Part shown: piece by piece, positions 24,801-36,876 of the stretch
How positions within the stretch are numbered: the first letter of the stretch is position 1
Layout of the letters: every line of letters starts with the position of its first letter
Assembly (NCBI RefSeq): GCF_016808095.1
Contig: NC_068974.1
Location: forward strand, 1,922,001 to 1,986,000
Direction of reading: 5' to 3'
Source: Vigna angularis
Taxonomy: Eukaryota; Streptophyta; Magnoliopsida; Fabales; Fabaceae
DNA length: 64,000 nucleotides
Notes under the pieces: model-generated
Told to the model about the DNA's origin: nothing
Database searches by the model: none
The model's input: the letters and a program-made list of their open reading frames with translations, nothing else
Position numbers and translations under genes: made by a program

Positions 24801-24919
24801 ATGAAACTCGTTCTTTCAGTGACAACCCCAAATGTTACGATGTTAGATATTATGGAGATCAAAAACCTTTTGGTTACATCCTCCTGTTTGGAGGACCCGG
24901 TGGTAATTGTGGCAATTAG
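21829..24919 (+). CDS. Neprosin-family (DUF239) secreted protein, intact, seven exons
   Basis: Exons are 21829-21966, 22058-22144, 22275-22469, 22580-22747, 23935-23988, 24213-24359 and 24548-24919. All junctions are phase 0 with GT-AG introns, giving 386 aa, close to family length. A hydrophobic N-terminus (MIHILLFVLYFLSSHVCYKV) predicts secretion. Exons 2-3 carry the activation-peptide signature ([17 protein letters not shown], then MFGLDKDECPMGTVPILR). Exons 4-7 carry the neprosin domain (YYGVGGINSIFNP, ELYGD, KTGCYNLQC, HYGGPIY, NWWI, FGGPGGNCGN). The family archetype is a prolyl endopeptidase of the glutamic type in pitcher fluid. Here the positions that should hold the two catalytic Glu read KISLGW (Ser192) and WGGRTR (Arg301), so it may be a non-catalytic member. 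The ATG is chosen over in-frame GTGs at 21817 and 21820. Confidence 0.9.
22790..22850 (+). repeat. 29-bp tandem duplication in a GT-rich tract of intron 4
   Basis: The unit 'catgtgtttgtgagtgtggggg' plus flanks occurs twice within a TG-rich stretch (22780-22985). It is the counterpart of the GGTGTG array in the second copy. Confidence 0.75.
23004..23815. mobile_element. AT-rich TIR element in intron 4 of neprosin gene A
   Basis: About 95 bp at the left (23004-23099: TAATAAACTAAAAA...TATCAATTAATTAATA) is repeated inverted at the right (23720-23815: TATTAATTAATTGATATAAG...TTTTTTAGTTTATTA). Intron 4 is 1187 bp here but only 417 bp in the paralogous copy, and the extra sequence corresponds to this element. 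It is probably a MITE or short non-autonomous DNA element. A second internal palindrome lies near 23480-23620. The TSD was not resolved. Confidence 0.65.
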
Positions 24920-26763
24920 TTTGCTTTTTAATTAAACTTTAGATGAAACTAAGAAAAAGTAGCATGATTTTCAATAAACTACTTTGTTAATATTCTTTTT
25001 TTGCAGTGGAAGATTAATATTATTGTTTTTCTTCTCATATTTTAATTTAGTTTTGAAATAAGTTGCAAAACTTTTGTTTATAGATAAATAGTTGTTTATT
25101 CATAATCGACGAATTTTACTAACGTTAGTTACTCACAAATATTAAATTTATCTCCCACCGGTGGAATTTTATGGATGTAACATTACTTCAGAATAAAATT
25201 CTAATTTATATGTTATATATTATTTGGGTTTCACATTTCTAATTAATGAAATATTTTGGCGATTATTTACTTTTAACTATAACCTTAAATTTATTTATTG
25301 TATTTCAAAATTTTAGACATAAAATTAATTAAGTTTTTTCTTCTATCGAAAAAATTGTTCATGATCTTCCCAGAGATGAACACGATGATTTCAAAATAAG
25401 AATTTCAGGAGCTGAGTTGATAATTACAGCAATTGACGATTGGATCTTTAAACGAGGTCGACGAGAGATCTATATGTATACAATATTCTCAGACTTTGAA
25501 ATAAGTAATATATTAAGTACAATAATATAATAAATAGTAAAAAGGAATTAAGTGAATACTTCATAAAATACTAAACAAATAATATTTATAAAGTCTACAG
25601 ACCTTGAATTGAAGGCTGAAAAAAATAAATGGGGTAAAGAACCTGTTTATGTTCGGATAATGAAAACATGATGCTTATAAACATGTTTCGGAATATTTTG
25701 TTGATTCCAAGTCTCATGAATTAGTCATGTAGGTATAGAAATCCCTCCCCAAAATTTGAAAGCCAATAAGAAGTACAGTGGGATTGAGTTAGAGTGAATT
25801 AGCCTAAACTTTGTCTTCAATAATGAAATAATGAAATATGAGATTGAATTTTGACAATTTTTAATTTGGAGGTCGAAATTTCAAGGTCATTTCTTCAAAA
25901 CCCTTTTCCAAAAGTAAAAAAAAAAAGTGTCATGTCTATTGATGGATGGATTCTCAATGCACATTAATGATGTTTTTTCTTGATTTTTGAGTATGTTACA
26001 TCAGTTGGTCGCTACCTTTCCATCTACCTATTCCATGCTAATTATGGTAAATTTACCATACCACTCTTGATAATATTATCGATAGTGCTAAGAAGTGGCT
26101 CGATTTATCCAACCTAATTCTTGAAAGGGTTAGTATCCAATTTCATTGGTTTCCTACTCAATTTCATCTAGAATGGTATTCCCAAAATGCACACAATTAT
26201 TTATTTCCCTTTTCTCTATTCTATAGAAGGAAATTGTTAAAATAGACAACAAAATTGTTAGGATTTTGAATAACAAAACACTAACAGATGATAAAGTTTC
26301 AGGTCAAAGGTAAAAAGTGTGGTTAGGCAACTAAAAAAAGTATCTAATGAATAGTGATAACAAGAAATTCGTCCATTTTGATATCAAAATATATGATGAG
26401 TAGTATTGCTTGCAATTCCTTAATTTATTTATATTCATTAGAAAATGCAAAGACTAAATCTAAAGCATTAGAAAAGTCTAAAGATTAGATGAGTCAAGGT
26501 GTTAGAGGATTTTAATTGTAGAAATCTTAGGTAAATGGATTAGATAACCTAAATGTCTAGACAACCTAAGTTATTGTGTTATACGATTAAGGTGTTAGAT
26601 GAGTATGGTGTTAGACGAGTCAAGAAAATTGAAGTCATCAGACGACTAATGCATTAGACGACCCTAGACAACTAAAGTCATTAAACGATTGAGTGTCAGA
26701 CGATTATGGCATTAGACGAGGCAAAACGGCTTAAGTTATTAGATAACCTATGAGCTGACCTTT
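24920..26763. other. 3' flank of neprosin gene A, non-coding
   Basis: Matches 54988-56780 closely. It includes a degenerate stretch with repeated 'ttagacga' and 'cattagacga' motifs (26480-26755). No gene recognised. Confidence 0.65.
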
Positions 26764-29560
26764 GTAACACCCATTTTAGGATGTCAATTATATTTGTAAA
26801 ACTTCCATTAACTTAAAGAAAATACAACCTCTAATACCATCATTAAATAGTGAACTTAGAAACTGATCAAGAAAAACATCATTTATTCAACACAAGCAAT
26901 GTTAAAACTGACAAAAAAATCCCAAAAGATTTCCCAGTACGTCTCTACAGTTTAAGGGTCTCCGGTATCATCTATAACAACATCTGCTCTCGTATAACAA
27001 CACGAGTTATACGATCATTGTACAAACATAAATAAGCTAACGAGAAAAAAGACACAAGATGAATATACAAAAAAGTTTGACTGATCCACACCACTCACAC
27101 CCATTATACCAATCCATGAAAAGTAAAACCAAATCCATCAAAAGTCACCAAGTTGTATCACCACTAAGTAATACCCAAACAATATGTCTTTTCCCATAAC
27201 ATATTGTCACTCTGCCTACTTCCATAAGTCTTATGAGTAAAAAATCTACTTAATTCCAAAGCCTTACGGTTAGAATTATCCTACCTACTTGCATAAGCCT
27301 TACGAGTAAAATTCTTCTTAAGTCCAATGCCTTACAATCAAAACTTGTTTCCCCTACTTTCCAAAAGTCTTAAAATCTGCCAGCTTACCAAAGTCTCACA
27401 AATAGAGCACTATACCCAGCTCAAACCAAAGTCTTATGGGCGAAATAAACCTCCTTTTTCCCCGGATTTACAATTATGGTGTAGAAGACATAACAAACAA
27501 ACTTGTCTCCCAACACCAACTGAACCGATGAGCCATCACCAATCTCGTATTCCAGCAACAACTGAACTGCCAAGATAACAAACATACTCGTCTCCCAGAA
27601 CCAACTGAACCGATAAGCGATAACATAGTTACATCTTCCAACACCAACTGAATCGACAAGACTTACCACATTAAACAACTCAATCAACAACAGAGTAAAA
27701 CTCTTATTTTGGAAAGACCATACTTGATGATAGCCAAGACTATTTTAAATGTACCAAGGGACTTTCACTATGAAATTTGGTGATACCCAAGTTAAACTTA
27801 ATATTTTTTATGCTTTGAAGCATGTTAATGAAAGAAGAATTGGAAAATGGTAAGTTGGATTTGTTAAAAAATAATGAGGTTATTGCATTGATGGAAAGAA
27901 ATGTGAACCTTTTTGTGGTGTAGCAACCTTGATCCGTCAAAGCAACCCTTTTGCCTTCTTTCCTCTAGACCGTTCTATGTTGACTCTTAAGAAATTTGGT
28001 TTAGTAACGATGAAAACGAAGACATCTTAGATTACCATGCACACTTCAACTCCAAGGTACACCAATCACTCCTCTATGAAGCTCCAACCGTCGCTCGAAC
28101 AATTGTTCTGGGTATGGCCTCAATCGCAACAATCAGGATTTGGTGGACATGATCAACGATGTAGCTCCCGCTTAAATGGTTCATTTTGTCCGTCTAGCTC
28201 CCTAGCTTCAGTTCCTTCTCCATGATGGAAACCATCTCACTATGCCCCTTGGAATCCTTAGGGCTAGACTCCCCCCTCCTTGAAGCATGCCTCCTTGTCC
28301 TTTTCCCACATCTTAGTGGGCTCACCTTCGAAGCAAGTTGGCATTCTCGGTTAATGTCAGAAATAGGAAGCTTTATATCTCAATCCAAGAGGGCGGGAGG
28401 GGTGTTTGAATTGGATTTAAACCTTTTTCGAATTTTTTTTTGCAAATCTTTAAAGAGTTCTTAAAACTTGAAATCAATACCCAAAGATTAAATGAATCAA
28501 CTAAGTAAAGAAAATATAAAAGAAAGATCAAAGAACACCTAGATTTATACTTCTTCAGCTTATCAAAAGTCTATATCCAATCTTCTCCGAACAACTTGAG
28601 TTGAGAGGCTTTCCACTAAATCAAATTTGAGTTAAGAATACAATGAAACTCTCAATTGCAATCCTCACCACCCTCAAATCAGATTACAACACAAATAAGA
28701 GAGGAAAACACTCACTCTCACCCAATACAAGAGATGAAAACCTTTAATCTCTAACCTGGCTTACTCGCACAAGTGCTACATAATGTAGAAACAATGATAC
28801 ACTGATCAGAACACACTCTTCTAGTGCAGAATTATCAGTAACAATGAAGTCCACTTGATCTTGAATGAATCTTTGAATGTATCATCACCAATGAAGCGTG
28901 AAATCCTCCAAGAAACCGGTCTTGAGTATTTGAAAGTATATCAATATTCTTGAGAGACCCTGTACACAAAACTCAGAAAGAGTATCAATATTTAAAAATT
29001 AAAATGGTAATGAAACAAGTCTCGAGTCAGGTTTATATAGAAAATTCAAATCCTAATGCAGTTTAATCGATTATATTATCACCATAATCTATTATGCTTT
29101 TGTCTCTATTTTAACAGATTATTACACATGTATAATCAATTATTTGAACACTTATGCCTATAATTGCATCTTCTAACAGACTTAACAGATTAGGCTATCT
29201 GTATAATGGATTAGACCTTGCTTTTAGTTTTAATTGATTATTGAACTTATATAATCGATTATATTGTCACTTAGCCTAGTTAGTCATCCATTTTTCTTTC
29301 TTAACAGATTATGTTATTTATATAACAAATTATGCCTATCTCTTTATTTTAATCGATTATATAACTTATGTAATCGATTATGACAAAGTGATTTGCTCCT
29401 CTTTAGCTTTCTAAGTGTTCTAACTTGTTCTAATGAATTATACCACTTATGTAATCGATTATAATTACCAGAAACTAGATTCTCAATCTGTTTTAGGCTT
29501 ATTTCACTAATCATGAATGGATTAAAACATTTAACACTAACATGTTAATGATTTAAACAT
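26764..29560 (+). mobile_element. Decayed LTR-retroelement-like sequence (copy A)
   Basis: It starts TGTAACACCCATTTTAGG, like the LTR starts at 16640 and 2922, and shares the 'CGTATAACA...TTATACGATCATTG' stretch (26988-27020) with other LTR-like regions. The remainder has imperfect internal repeats ('ccaacaccaactgaa' around 27510-27660) and short open frames with stops. Its right part (28400-29560) has an LTR-leader feel and the TAATCGATTA cluster. No PBS or polyprotein domain could be identified. Ends are not defined, and it may be more than one element. Confidence 0.4.
29045..29465. repeat. Cluster of TAATCGATTA-type palindromes (copy A)
   Basis: Recurrent 'taatcgatta', 'taacagatta' and 'taatggatta' words flank 'taacttatgtaa' or 'ctgtataa' spacers, several per 100 bp. 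The second copy has the same cluster at 59160-59570. Confidence 0.7.
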
Positions 29561-29990
29561 TTGTTATGTCATTTCGTTGTACAAGAATGATTAAAACCAT
29601 TTCTAATCATTTAGACCTATTCATCATCAAAAACCAAAATGTATAGAAGCTAGGTTCCCTCAACAATCTTCCCATTTTTTGATGATGAGCAAGATTTTCT
29701 ACAATTTCCATTAACTCTCCTCCTTTGGGCATTAACAAAAAATGACAGAACAATGTAGTATAATGCAATTCATATGTGCAAAACAACAAGAAAACATACA
29801 AAATATGTTAAATATGTGATGCTCCCCTTACAAAAAAAAGTAGATGCACTATATAATGTTGCGAGCAATATAAGAATTTTTCCCAGATAAGATTAACTCA
29901 AAATAACTATAGTAGAGTAAATATAAAACAGATATGTAAGGACAATTTTGTTCAATGCTAGCCACAAATGTATATTTCACGTAAACAATA
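29561..29990. other. Intergenic DNA beyond duplication copy A
   Basis: No gene recognised. The sequence differs from that following copy B. Confidence 0.55.
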
Positions 29991-30645
29991 GAGATAATGT
30001 GTGATAGAATTAGAGATACCCCATATAATGAAATAAGTAAGAAAAGAATTAAGATGAGGTTAGGAGACCCCATTCACATTAAATAAAAAATAAAGAAAAT
30101 TGTATGCCCTCTCCCCTTTGTAATAAATGTAAACAGTTGACTATTCTTTATTTTCCCTCTTTGATTTACCTCACAACTTTACGTGACCTTCTCTTTGTTA
30201 ACCTTGCCTTTTTACTTTCAGTGATTTTCTCCAATTCATAGTCATTGCTCCTGATTCAACCTGAATTTAATTCCCTTTAGTTTGACATAGATTATTCCTT
30301 GAGAGATTATTTTTATCTTTTCACAGTGTGTTAAGAAGTGGACTTTAAGCCTAACTAAACCCCACAAAACCGGCTTATAAGGTGAGGTTTGTACCTATTT
30401 ATATATTATAAATTGGCCTTATCTCTAGTCGATGTGAAACTTCCAACACAGTGAAAGGATAAAATGCACATGCTTATGTCATTAAGTCATTAAATGTTGC
30501 ATTATCTTATAATTTCTTTATCTTTTATTTTTAGTTTGTATTAATTATAATAATAGTTTTCATAGATAAAAGTATTCTGCCGCTATTTACTGTTATATAT
30601 TTGTCATTTGGTCTAATGCTTATATGTATCCACTTGTTTATGAAC

Positions 30646-30647
<2 letters not shown>
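29991..30647 (+). repeat. Local direct repeat, left copy (with inserted LTR)
   Basis: Matches 32306-32827 in the same orientation with few differences (shared starts 'gagataatgtgtgatagaatta', shared ends 'ccacttgtttatgaact'). It is longer because of a 120-bp insertion at 30329-30448 and a short indel near 30100. Confidence 0.9.
30329..30448 (+). mobile_element. 120-bp TRIM-like solo LTR
   Basis: TGTTAAGAAGTGG...CTTCCAACA, with TG..CA ends in the inverted form TGTT/AACA. It is flanked by a 5-bp TSD CAGTG (30324-30328 and 30449-30453; repeats can be read as up to 7 bp, CACAGTG). The paralogous copy at about 32630 has a single uninterrupted CACAGTGAAAGG, an empty-site control. Size and ends fit a terminal-repeat-in-miniature LTR; similar short dispersed sequences are common in legume genomes (recollection, not checked). 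Confidence 0.8.

Positions 30648-30649
<2 letters not shown>

Positions 30650-30721
<72 letters not shown>
30650..30721. repeat. (TA)n microsatellite
   Basis: About 36 TA units at the right end of the left local repeat. The equivalent site in the right copy has only 'tatatatacgta'. Confidence 0.95.
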
Positions 30722-30724
<3 letters not shown>

Positions 30725-30734
30725 TTGGAAAACG

Positions 30735-31565
30735 TTATAATCGATTATCCTTAGTGATAATTGATTATTGTCGAACCCTGGACAATATTAAAACTTGCGA
30801 AGATAATCGATTATCCTTAGTGATAATCGATTATTGCCGAGACGAGGTTTTTTCTAATTTTGCTTGTGATAATCGATTATCCCCTATGATAGTCGATTAT
30901 TGCCACAAGAAATAAATAACAAAGAATAAGCTATAAGACTTCTAAGTGTTTACAATTGAAAGATAACTCTTATACAAATGATTTCTACAAAGAATGCTTT
31001 TAAGAATTAATGTATTTGTTTCTTCAAGTCTTCAAGTGCATCATCATCAAAATCTCTTCAAAGAATCAATGCTTCTTATTGGTAACACAATGCCAAACGG
31101 AGTATCCCTCCCTTTTCAACAACCAGTGCCAAAGGAAGCACCTATCCACAGATAGAACCAGGATTTACGAGGTACAACTAGTAGACCTATCCACCACTAT
31201 CATGCTCATCAATTACATACTCACCCAACACTTACACATGCTCCAATCTTAACCACAAGTCAAAACTGACCCTAAACAACTAGTAATCTTATTCTTTAAT
31301 TATCATCACATTCTACAGCTCCTCAAGCTTGGTCCACGTTCTTTCTTCATCAAAATGCACTGTTTCCAGTAAAAATATTCTAGGATAATTGATTATTATA
31401 AGTGATAATCGATTATTCCCGAAACATACACATATTTACAAATTACCCTGTGATAATCGATTATCACTTAAGATGTTCAATTATCTCAGTTGTTCCACAC
31501 AGCAAATCACCAGAATTCATCATGCATGAAGGGATAATCAATTATCATCCTAGATAATAGATTAT
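30735..31565. repeat. Region rich in GATAATCGATTAT palindromes
   Basis: At least ten matches or near matches to GATAATCGATTATC, often in pairs separated by about 15 bp ('ccttagtgataatcgattat'). Non-coding otherwise, although short open frames span it. Probably part of a retroelement LTR or UTR of the same family as 29045-29465. Confidence 0.65.
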
Positions 31566-32305
31566 TCCCACGAATAATCACGTTCCTAGACCAAAACTCA
31601 AGGTCCAACCCCCATGCATCAATCCCAAATCATACCCTTGTAACCATACTCAAACAAATACATCACAACACTTAAATCATCCAAACCCAATCATTAAATC
31701 TTCCAAAACAACTTGAGTTTTGAAAGAATTTCACTATAAAGATGTATAGATTACAAAAATACAAGTTCACCTATGCAAACTTAACTTCTAACAATAAAAA
31801 ATGACTCTTTAAGGTGATACTACATCCAATCACCCTTAACCTCTGCCTTCACAGGAAGTATACACAGTAATGATCAAGTTTACAACAAGTGTAAAGAAAA
31901 GAAAACCCCTCAAATGTGAATGTCACATAAAAAAACCAGAATAAATCACCATTCAACTACGTCCAACTTGAAGGCTTATTGCCTTAGATTTCCACGTATC
32001 AATGTCCTTTATTCTTCAAGAATACTTTCTCGCATTTCTTGCTTCACAAATCAATGTTTTGGATTGCACTCTTACATTACATAATGAAAACAAGAACCAT
32101 TTATATATAAAAACATGTTATTAGTATTTTTAATCGATTGAAATTTAACATTATTGATTAAAAGCATAGCATAAAAAAAACTATTCAAATACTTTTGCAA
32201 CATCATAAGAAACCTATTACTAATCATGCTCCCCTTTCAAAATAACTTTATACAGTACATATATATTTTTACGTATTATAATATATTCATAAACAATAAA
32301 ACTTA
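31566..32305. other. Intergenic DNA
   Basis: No gene recognised; probable repeat remnant. Confidence 0.5.
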
Positions 32306-32827
32306 GAGATAATGTGTGATAGAATTAGGGATACCCCACATAGTGAAATAAGTAAGAAAAGAATTAAGACGAGGTTAGGACACCCCACTCACATTAAATA
32401 AAAAATAAACAATGTAATAAATGTAAACAGATGACTATTCTTTCTTTTCCCCCTTTGATTTACCTCACAGCTTTACGTGACCTTCTCTCTGTTAACCTCG
32501 CCTTTTTGCTTTCACTGATTTTCTCCAGTTCACAGTCATTGCTCCTGATTCAACCTGAACTTAATTTCCTTTAGTTTGCTATTTTTGTTTGATATAGATT
32601 ATTCGTTGAGAGATTTTTTTTTCTTTTCACAGTGAAAGGATAAAATGCACATGCTTATGTCATTAAGTCATTAAATGTTACATTATCTTATAATTTCTTT
32701 ATCTTTTATTTTTAATTTGAATTAATTATAATAATAGTTTTCATAGATAAAGTATTCTGCAGCTATTTACTGTTATATATTTGTCATTTGGTCTAATGCT
32801 TATATGTATCCACTTGTTTATGAACTT
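32306..32827 (+). repeat. Local direct repeat, right copy (empty site)
   Basis: Collinear with 29991-30647 but lacking the 120-bp LTR. Confidence 0.9.
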
Positions 32828-33800
32828 ATATATATACGTAAATGCTTGTACAATAGTTCAATTAATTTAAACTTTTGCATTTATTCATTCCTGCTTTCAG
32901 AATTCAGTGTTTTTTTTTTCTATTATATACACACATACATTTATATATAACTAAATGTGTATATAATTTTGTAGTATAACATTATTATATTGTTATTAGT
33001 TAATTAGTTTTGATTTCCTGTATATTTATAATTGTTATATTTATATGTTCATAATTTATTATAATAGATTCATTATTATTTCTAATAATAATTTCTTTTA
33101 TATTTATAAATCTTCTCCACTTATAGAAATTATTTCTAATCATTATAATATTGAAATTTATATGAAAGTTTGATTTCTTGGATGGTTGCATTAACTCATA
33201 TTTTCTAATTATTGAAAAGCTGTCGAATATTCTTTTAATTATAAAAGATGTCATGTTTATTATTACTATGCGAATAATTAACTATTATTGTAATATATTA
33301 TTAGTCTACTTAAATTACTATTTTTTTAAACAAATTAGATGATTAAATATATAATTAAATTTTAAAAGTACTCATTTTTAAAATTATGTGATTAAATTTA
33401 TAATTAATTTTTTATAAAGATTAAGGTTGTATAATAACAGTAGAAAAGGAATCTAAGCTCATCATGATTAATAAGTATTAGAGAGTTAAATTCACTTTGG
33501 CCTTGGCTTAATTTGTGCATTTGTTCATCAAGTGTTGACATGGGGTTGTTGTGTTTTTATTAGGCCCTTTGAGATAGTATTTCTATGGAATTAAACTAAA
33601 ACTACTAAAAGACTCAAAATGTTTTTAATCATTACCTATATTACATCTACACTAAATCACCACAAGCTATCAACATATACTTCATTTGATTTATTCCATC
33701 ACCTTCTTTTGAGATAAGAAACACTTGTTCTATTAAATCATTGTACAAATATTTTTATAAAAAATCCTAATTTTTTTAATCTATAGTGGTGTGGGTGAGA
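32828..33800. other. AT-rich upstream region of the interrupted small gene
   Basis: No gene recognised. The last about 170 bp carry the promoter-like sequence described at 33860. Confidence 0.6.
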
Positions 33801-33858
33801 ACCTGGTAATGTGTTTTGCAGCACTATATACAATTTCCAACTTCTTTGATTTGAGACT

Positions 33859-33866
33859 ATAAATAC
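33859..33866 (+). promoter_or_regulatory. TATA box of the interrupted small gene
   Basis: CTATAAATAC (about 33858-33867) lies about 75 bp upstream of ATG 33938, followed by an AC-rich leader. The spacing suits a plant core promoter. Confidence 0.55.
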
Positions 33867-33982
33867 ATCCCAACACTCTTCACATGAATGCATAGAAAAT
33901 TAAGCATTATTTGTCACCCGTGAAGGTCATTGTTTTCATGCTATGTGCATCTCTTTTCTTTCTTGGTACAATGGCTCTAGAC

Positions 33983-34191
33983 TGTTAGTCAGTTACAGCA
34001 AAATAGCAATGTGTGTGAGAACTGAGTTATGGTAGAGTGAATGAGCATATGAGTTTGAAAAATGAAGAAACTGTATTGCATTAAAACTAAAAAAATGAGA
34101 ATGGTACAAACAGGTATATATGTAAAGGTAAAATGGACTTGGTCAAGACTGCATGACCGTTATTACAGTTGCAATTTTAAACTACTCAACA
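33983..34191 (-). repeat. Copia 3' LTR
   Basis: TGTT...AACA ends on either strand; 209 bp. It is the 3' LTR because the element is transcribed on the minus strand. Confidence 0.96.
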
Positions 34192-36876
34192 CACCCCTCC
34201 TAAAGTGAAACTGTTGAAGGATCTAATTCCAAGGTGTTCTCTCAATTTCTCAAATCTGTTTTGGCGAAGTGCTTTGGTAAAAATATCAGCAGTTTGATCC
34301 TCAGTTGGACAATGTAGAAGATCAAGTTTCTTCTTATCAACTTGCTCTCTCAAGTAGTGATACCGTGTTTCTATGTGTTTGCTGCGTCCATGTGCCACAG
34401 GATTTCTGGCAAGGCTGATTGAAGATTTGTTATCTACCATGAGCTTCACTGGTTTGCAGTAGTTGATCACCAGTTCATCAAGCATCGCTTCAATCCAAGC
34501 ACACTGACATGCAGTTTCTGAAGCAGCCACATATTCGGCCTCGCATGAAGACAGTGCAACAATGTTCTGCTTCTTGGAGCACCAACTAAATGTAGCCTCC
34601 ATGAACTTGAACACATATCCGAAAGTGCTTTTTCTGTCAAGCTGATCTCCAGACCAATCAGAGTCACTCCACGCTTCCAGAACTTCATTCATTTCACTGT
34701 GTTTCTTTGGATAAAATAGACCATAATCTGCTGTTCCTTTTAGGTATCTTAATATGTGTTTGGCAGCACTCAGATGTGATTGTCTCGGATCTCCCATATA
34801 CCTGCTAATCAATCCAACACTGTAAGAAATATCAGGTCTACTGTTGCATACATACCTGAGTGAGCCCACGATCTGCTTATACAAGGTTGCGTCAACTCTT
34901 TCATCCTCTGCTTGCAGTGATAGTTTTGTGTTGGCCATTATGGGTGTACATGTGCTGTTGCAATTCTCCATGCCAAACCGCTTCAAAATGTCACTTACAT
35001 ACTTCTTCTGATGCACCAGGATTCCACCATCTACACGTGAGAATTCCAGCCCAAGAAAATAACCTAGACTTCCGAGATCAGTCATCTCAAAGTCTTCTTT
35101 CATCCTTGCTTTGAACTCATTGATTTCTTCTTCATTATTACCTGTTATTAATAGATCATCTACATACAAACAGATTAATACAATGCCATTGTTACTAACC
35201 TGTTTTGAGTAGACTCCAAACTCAACCCTGCATTTCTTGAAACCATTCTTTATCAGCCAGGAATTAATGTGTGTGTTCCAGGCTCGTGGTGCTTGTCTTA
35301 GCTCGTACAATGCCTTGTTGAGTTTGAACACTTTAACTTCTTCACCCTTTTTTACAAATCCAGGAGGCTGTGTCACATATACTTCTTCTTCCAAAGGGCC
35401 ATTCAAGAAGGCTGACTTCACGTCCATCTGACTGATTTCCCAGCCTTTTGCATTTGCTATGGCAACCACAAGCCTTACGGTCTCTAACCTTGCTAATGGT
35501 GCAAATACGTCTGTAAAATCCACTCCAGGCTTTTGGAGAAATCCTTTTGCAACTAATCTCGCTTTTAGCTTGGATATACTTCCATCTGGTTTTAGTTTAG
35601 TTTTGAATACCCATTTGACTTCTATCGGATGCTTGTGTCTAGGCAGTTCTGTCATCGTCCATGTGTCATTCTTCTCAATTGCCTTTAATTCTTCTACCAT
35701 AGCTTCCTTCCATTTCTCTTCTCTGATAGCTTGTTCCCAAGAAAGTATCTCTGTATCAACAAGAAAGGCATCATGATAAATCTCACCTGTTTCTGTAATC
35801 TCTCTATCAGTATAGACCTCATGATTCATCAGTTTTGTGGAAGGAAATCTGGTACGTTGTGATTTCCTAATGTTGTCAACTCCTTCATTTGTATCCATCT
35901 GATCACCAGCCTCAGGTCTCCTATCTTCTAACCAACTGGGAACTATTCTGTTAGTACTTTGAGTTGATTCCAATTCCTGCCAATCATAGATTGCTGATTC
36001 GTCAACAATAACATCTCTACTGATTACAATCACCTTCTTTCTCGGGTTGTACATCCTGTAGGCACCTGTGCTGTGATATCCAACCAGTATTAAAGCTTCA
36101 CTCTTGTCTTCTAATTTTCTTCTCTTCTCATCTGGAATGTGCTTATGACAGATTGATCCAAATATCCTCAGATGTTTAATTGATGGCTTGACTCCAGTCC
36201 ATGCCTCTTCAGGAGTAGAGTCTATCAAAGCCGTGGTTGGGCATCTATTCAGCAAGTAGGCTGCTGTAACAACAGCTTCTCCCCAGAGATTGTGTGGTAG
36301 ATTCTTTCCTTTCAGCAAGCATCTTGTCATCTCAACTAGAGTTTTGTTTCTCCTTTCGGCTAAACCATTGTGCTGTGGGGTGTAAGGTGCTGTGACTTCA
36401 TGATTAATTCCCTTTTCTTCACAAAACCTGTTCATCTCGCCTGAGTTGAATTCTCCACCGCCATCAGTCCGAAGTATCTTGACTTGTAGGGCAGATTGTC
36501 GCTCAACAAATGCACAGAATTTAACAAAATATGAGTAAACTTCCTTTTTTTCCTTTAACAAATATACCCATAATTTTCTTGTCCATTCATCAACAAAAAG
36601 GAGAAAATATTTATTACCTCCATATGTAGTTGTCTCGAATGGACCACAAACATCTGCATGCACGATTTCAAGCGGCTGTTTGGCACGTTTTGGAGCAGAT
36701 TTCCCGAACCTTGACCTGGTTTGTTTGCCCAGAATGCACTCTTCACACAGTTTCTCTGGAACAGTAATCAGAGGAATTCCTTTTACTAAATCTTTGCTGT
36801 TTAACAGGCTTAAACTTCGGAAGTTTAAGTGCCCTAGTCTGTAATGCCATTTCCAACTTTCATCTTCAATACTCAT
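34186..36876 (-). CDS. Copia pol, integrase-RT-RNase H part
   Basis: 896 codons from ATG 36876. The order is integrase then RT, as expected for copia. Domains: GAG-pre-integrase zinc binding (H11, H16, C44, C47), integrase D75 ([10 protein letters not shown]), D138 (LRTDGGGEF), E174 ([11 protein letters not shown]), RT with YVDD at 571-574 and the preceding [15 protein letters not shown] block (about 454-468), RNase H with SDSDWSG (737-743) and SSCEAEY (776-782). It extends to the 3' LTR, overlapping it by a few bases. It is in the same frame as the upstream gag-protease segment (36889-38472), separated by one TAA and a few codons, so it was originally one polyprotein. The ATG at 36876 is only the first Met after the stop and may not be used. 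Confidence 0.95.
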   Translation of the reverse strand: MSIEDESWKWHYRLGHLNFRSLSLLNSKDLVKGIPLITVPEKLCEECILGKQTRSRFGKSAPKRAKQPLEIVHADVCGPFETTTYGGNKYFLLFVDEWTRKLWVYLLKEKKEVYSYFVKFCAFVERQSALQVKILRTDGGGEFNSGEMNRFCEEKGINHEVTAPYTPQHNGLAERRNKTLVEMTRCLLKGKNLPHNLWGEAVVTAAYLLNRCPTTALIDSTPEEAWTGVKPSIKHLRIFGSICHKHIPDEKRRKLEDKSEALILVGYHSTGAYRMYNPRKKVIVISRDVIVDESAIYDWQELESTQSTNRIVPSWLEDRRPEAGDQMDTNEGVDNIRKSQRTRFPSTKLMNHEVYTDREITETGEIYHDAFLVDTEILSWEQAIREEKWKEAMVEELKAIEKNDTWTMTELPRHKHPIEVKWVFKTKLKPDGSISKLKARLVAKGFLQKPGVDFTDVFAPLARLETVRLVVAIANAKGWEISQMDVKSAFLNGPLEEEVYVTQPPGFVKKGEEVKVFKLNKALYELRQAPRAWNTHINSWLIKNGFKKCRVEFGVYSKQVSNNGIVLICLYVDDLLITGNNEEEINEFKARMKEDFEMTDLGSLGYFLGLEFSRVDGGILVHQKKYVSDILKRFGMENCNSTCTPIMANTKLSLQAEDERVDATLYKQIVGSLRYVCNSRPDISYSVGLISRYMGDPRQSHLSAAKHILRYLKGTADYGLFYPKKHSEMNEVLEAWSDSDWSGDQLDRKSTFGYVFKFMEATFSWCSKKQNIVALSSCEAEYVAASETACQCAWIEAMLDELVINYCKPVKLMVDNKSSISLARNPVAHGRSKHIETRYHYLREQVDKKKLDLLHCPTEDQTADIFTKALRQNRFEKLREHLGIRSFNSFTLGGVC
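34193..34203 (-). other. Copia polypurine tract
   Basis: Minus strand AGGAGGGGTG directly upstream of the 3' LTR: the plus-strand primer for reverse transcription. Confidence 0.85.

Larger units (their letters stand above)
21160..29560 (+). repeat. Segmental duplication, copy A (neprosin locus)
   Basis: From about 21160 to 29560 this block is collinear and in the same orientation with 51975-59665. The shared content is the neprosin gene, its 3' flank, a TTAGACGA-rich stretch, an LTR-like TGTAACACYC start and the TAATCGATTA-rich 3' part. Copy A is longer by about 0.7 kb, mostly because intron 4 contains an extra TIR element. The block ends at about 29560, where 'aacatttg' is followed by different sequence in each copy. 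Confidence 0.9.

Noticed and set aside
27327..28464. Several frames of 60-90 codons in the retroelement-like region
   Set aside because: No domain, and the equivalents in the duplicate (57553-58519) carry different stops, showing lack of coding constraint.
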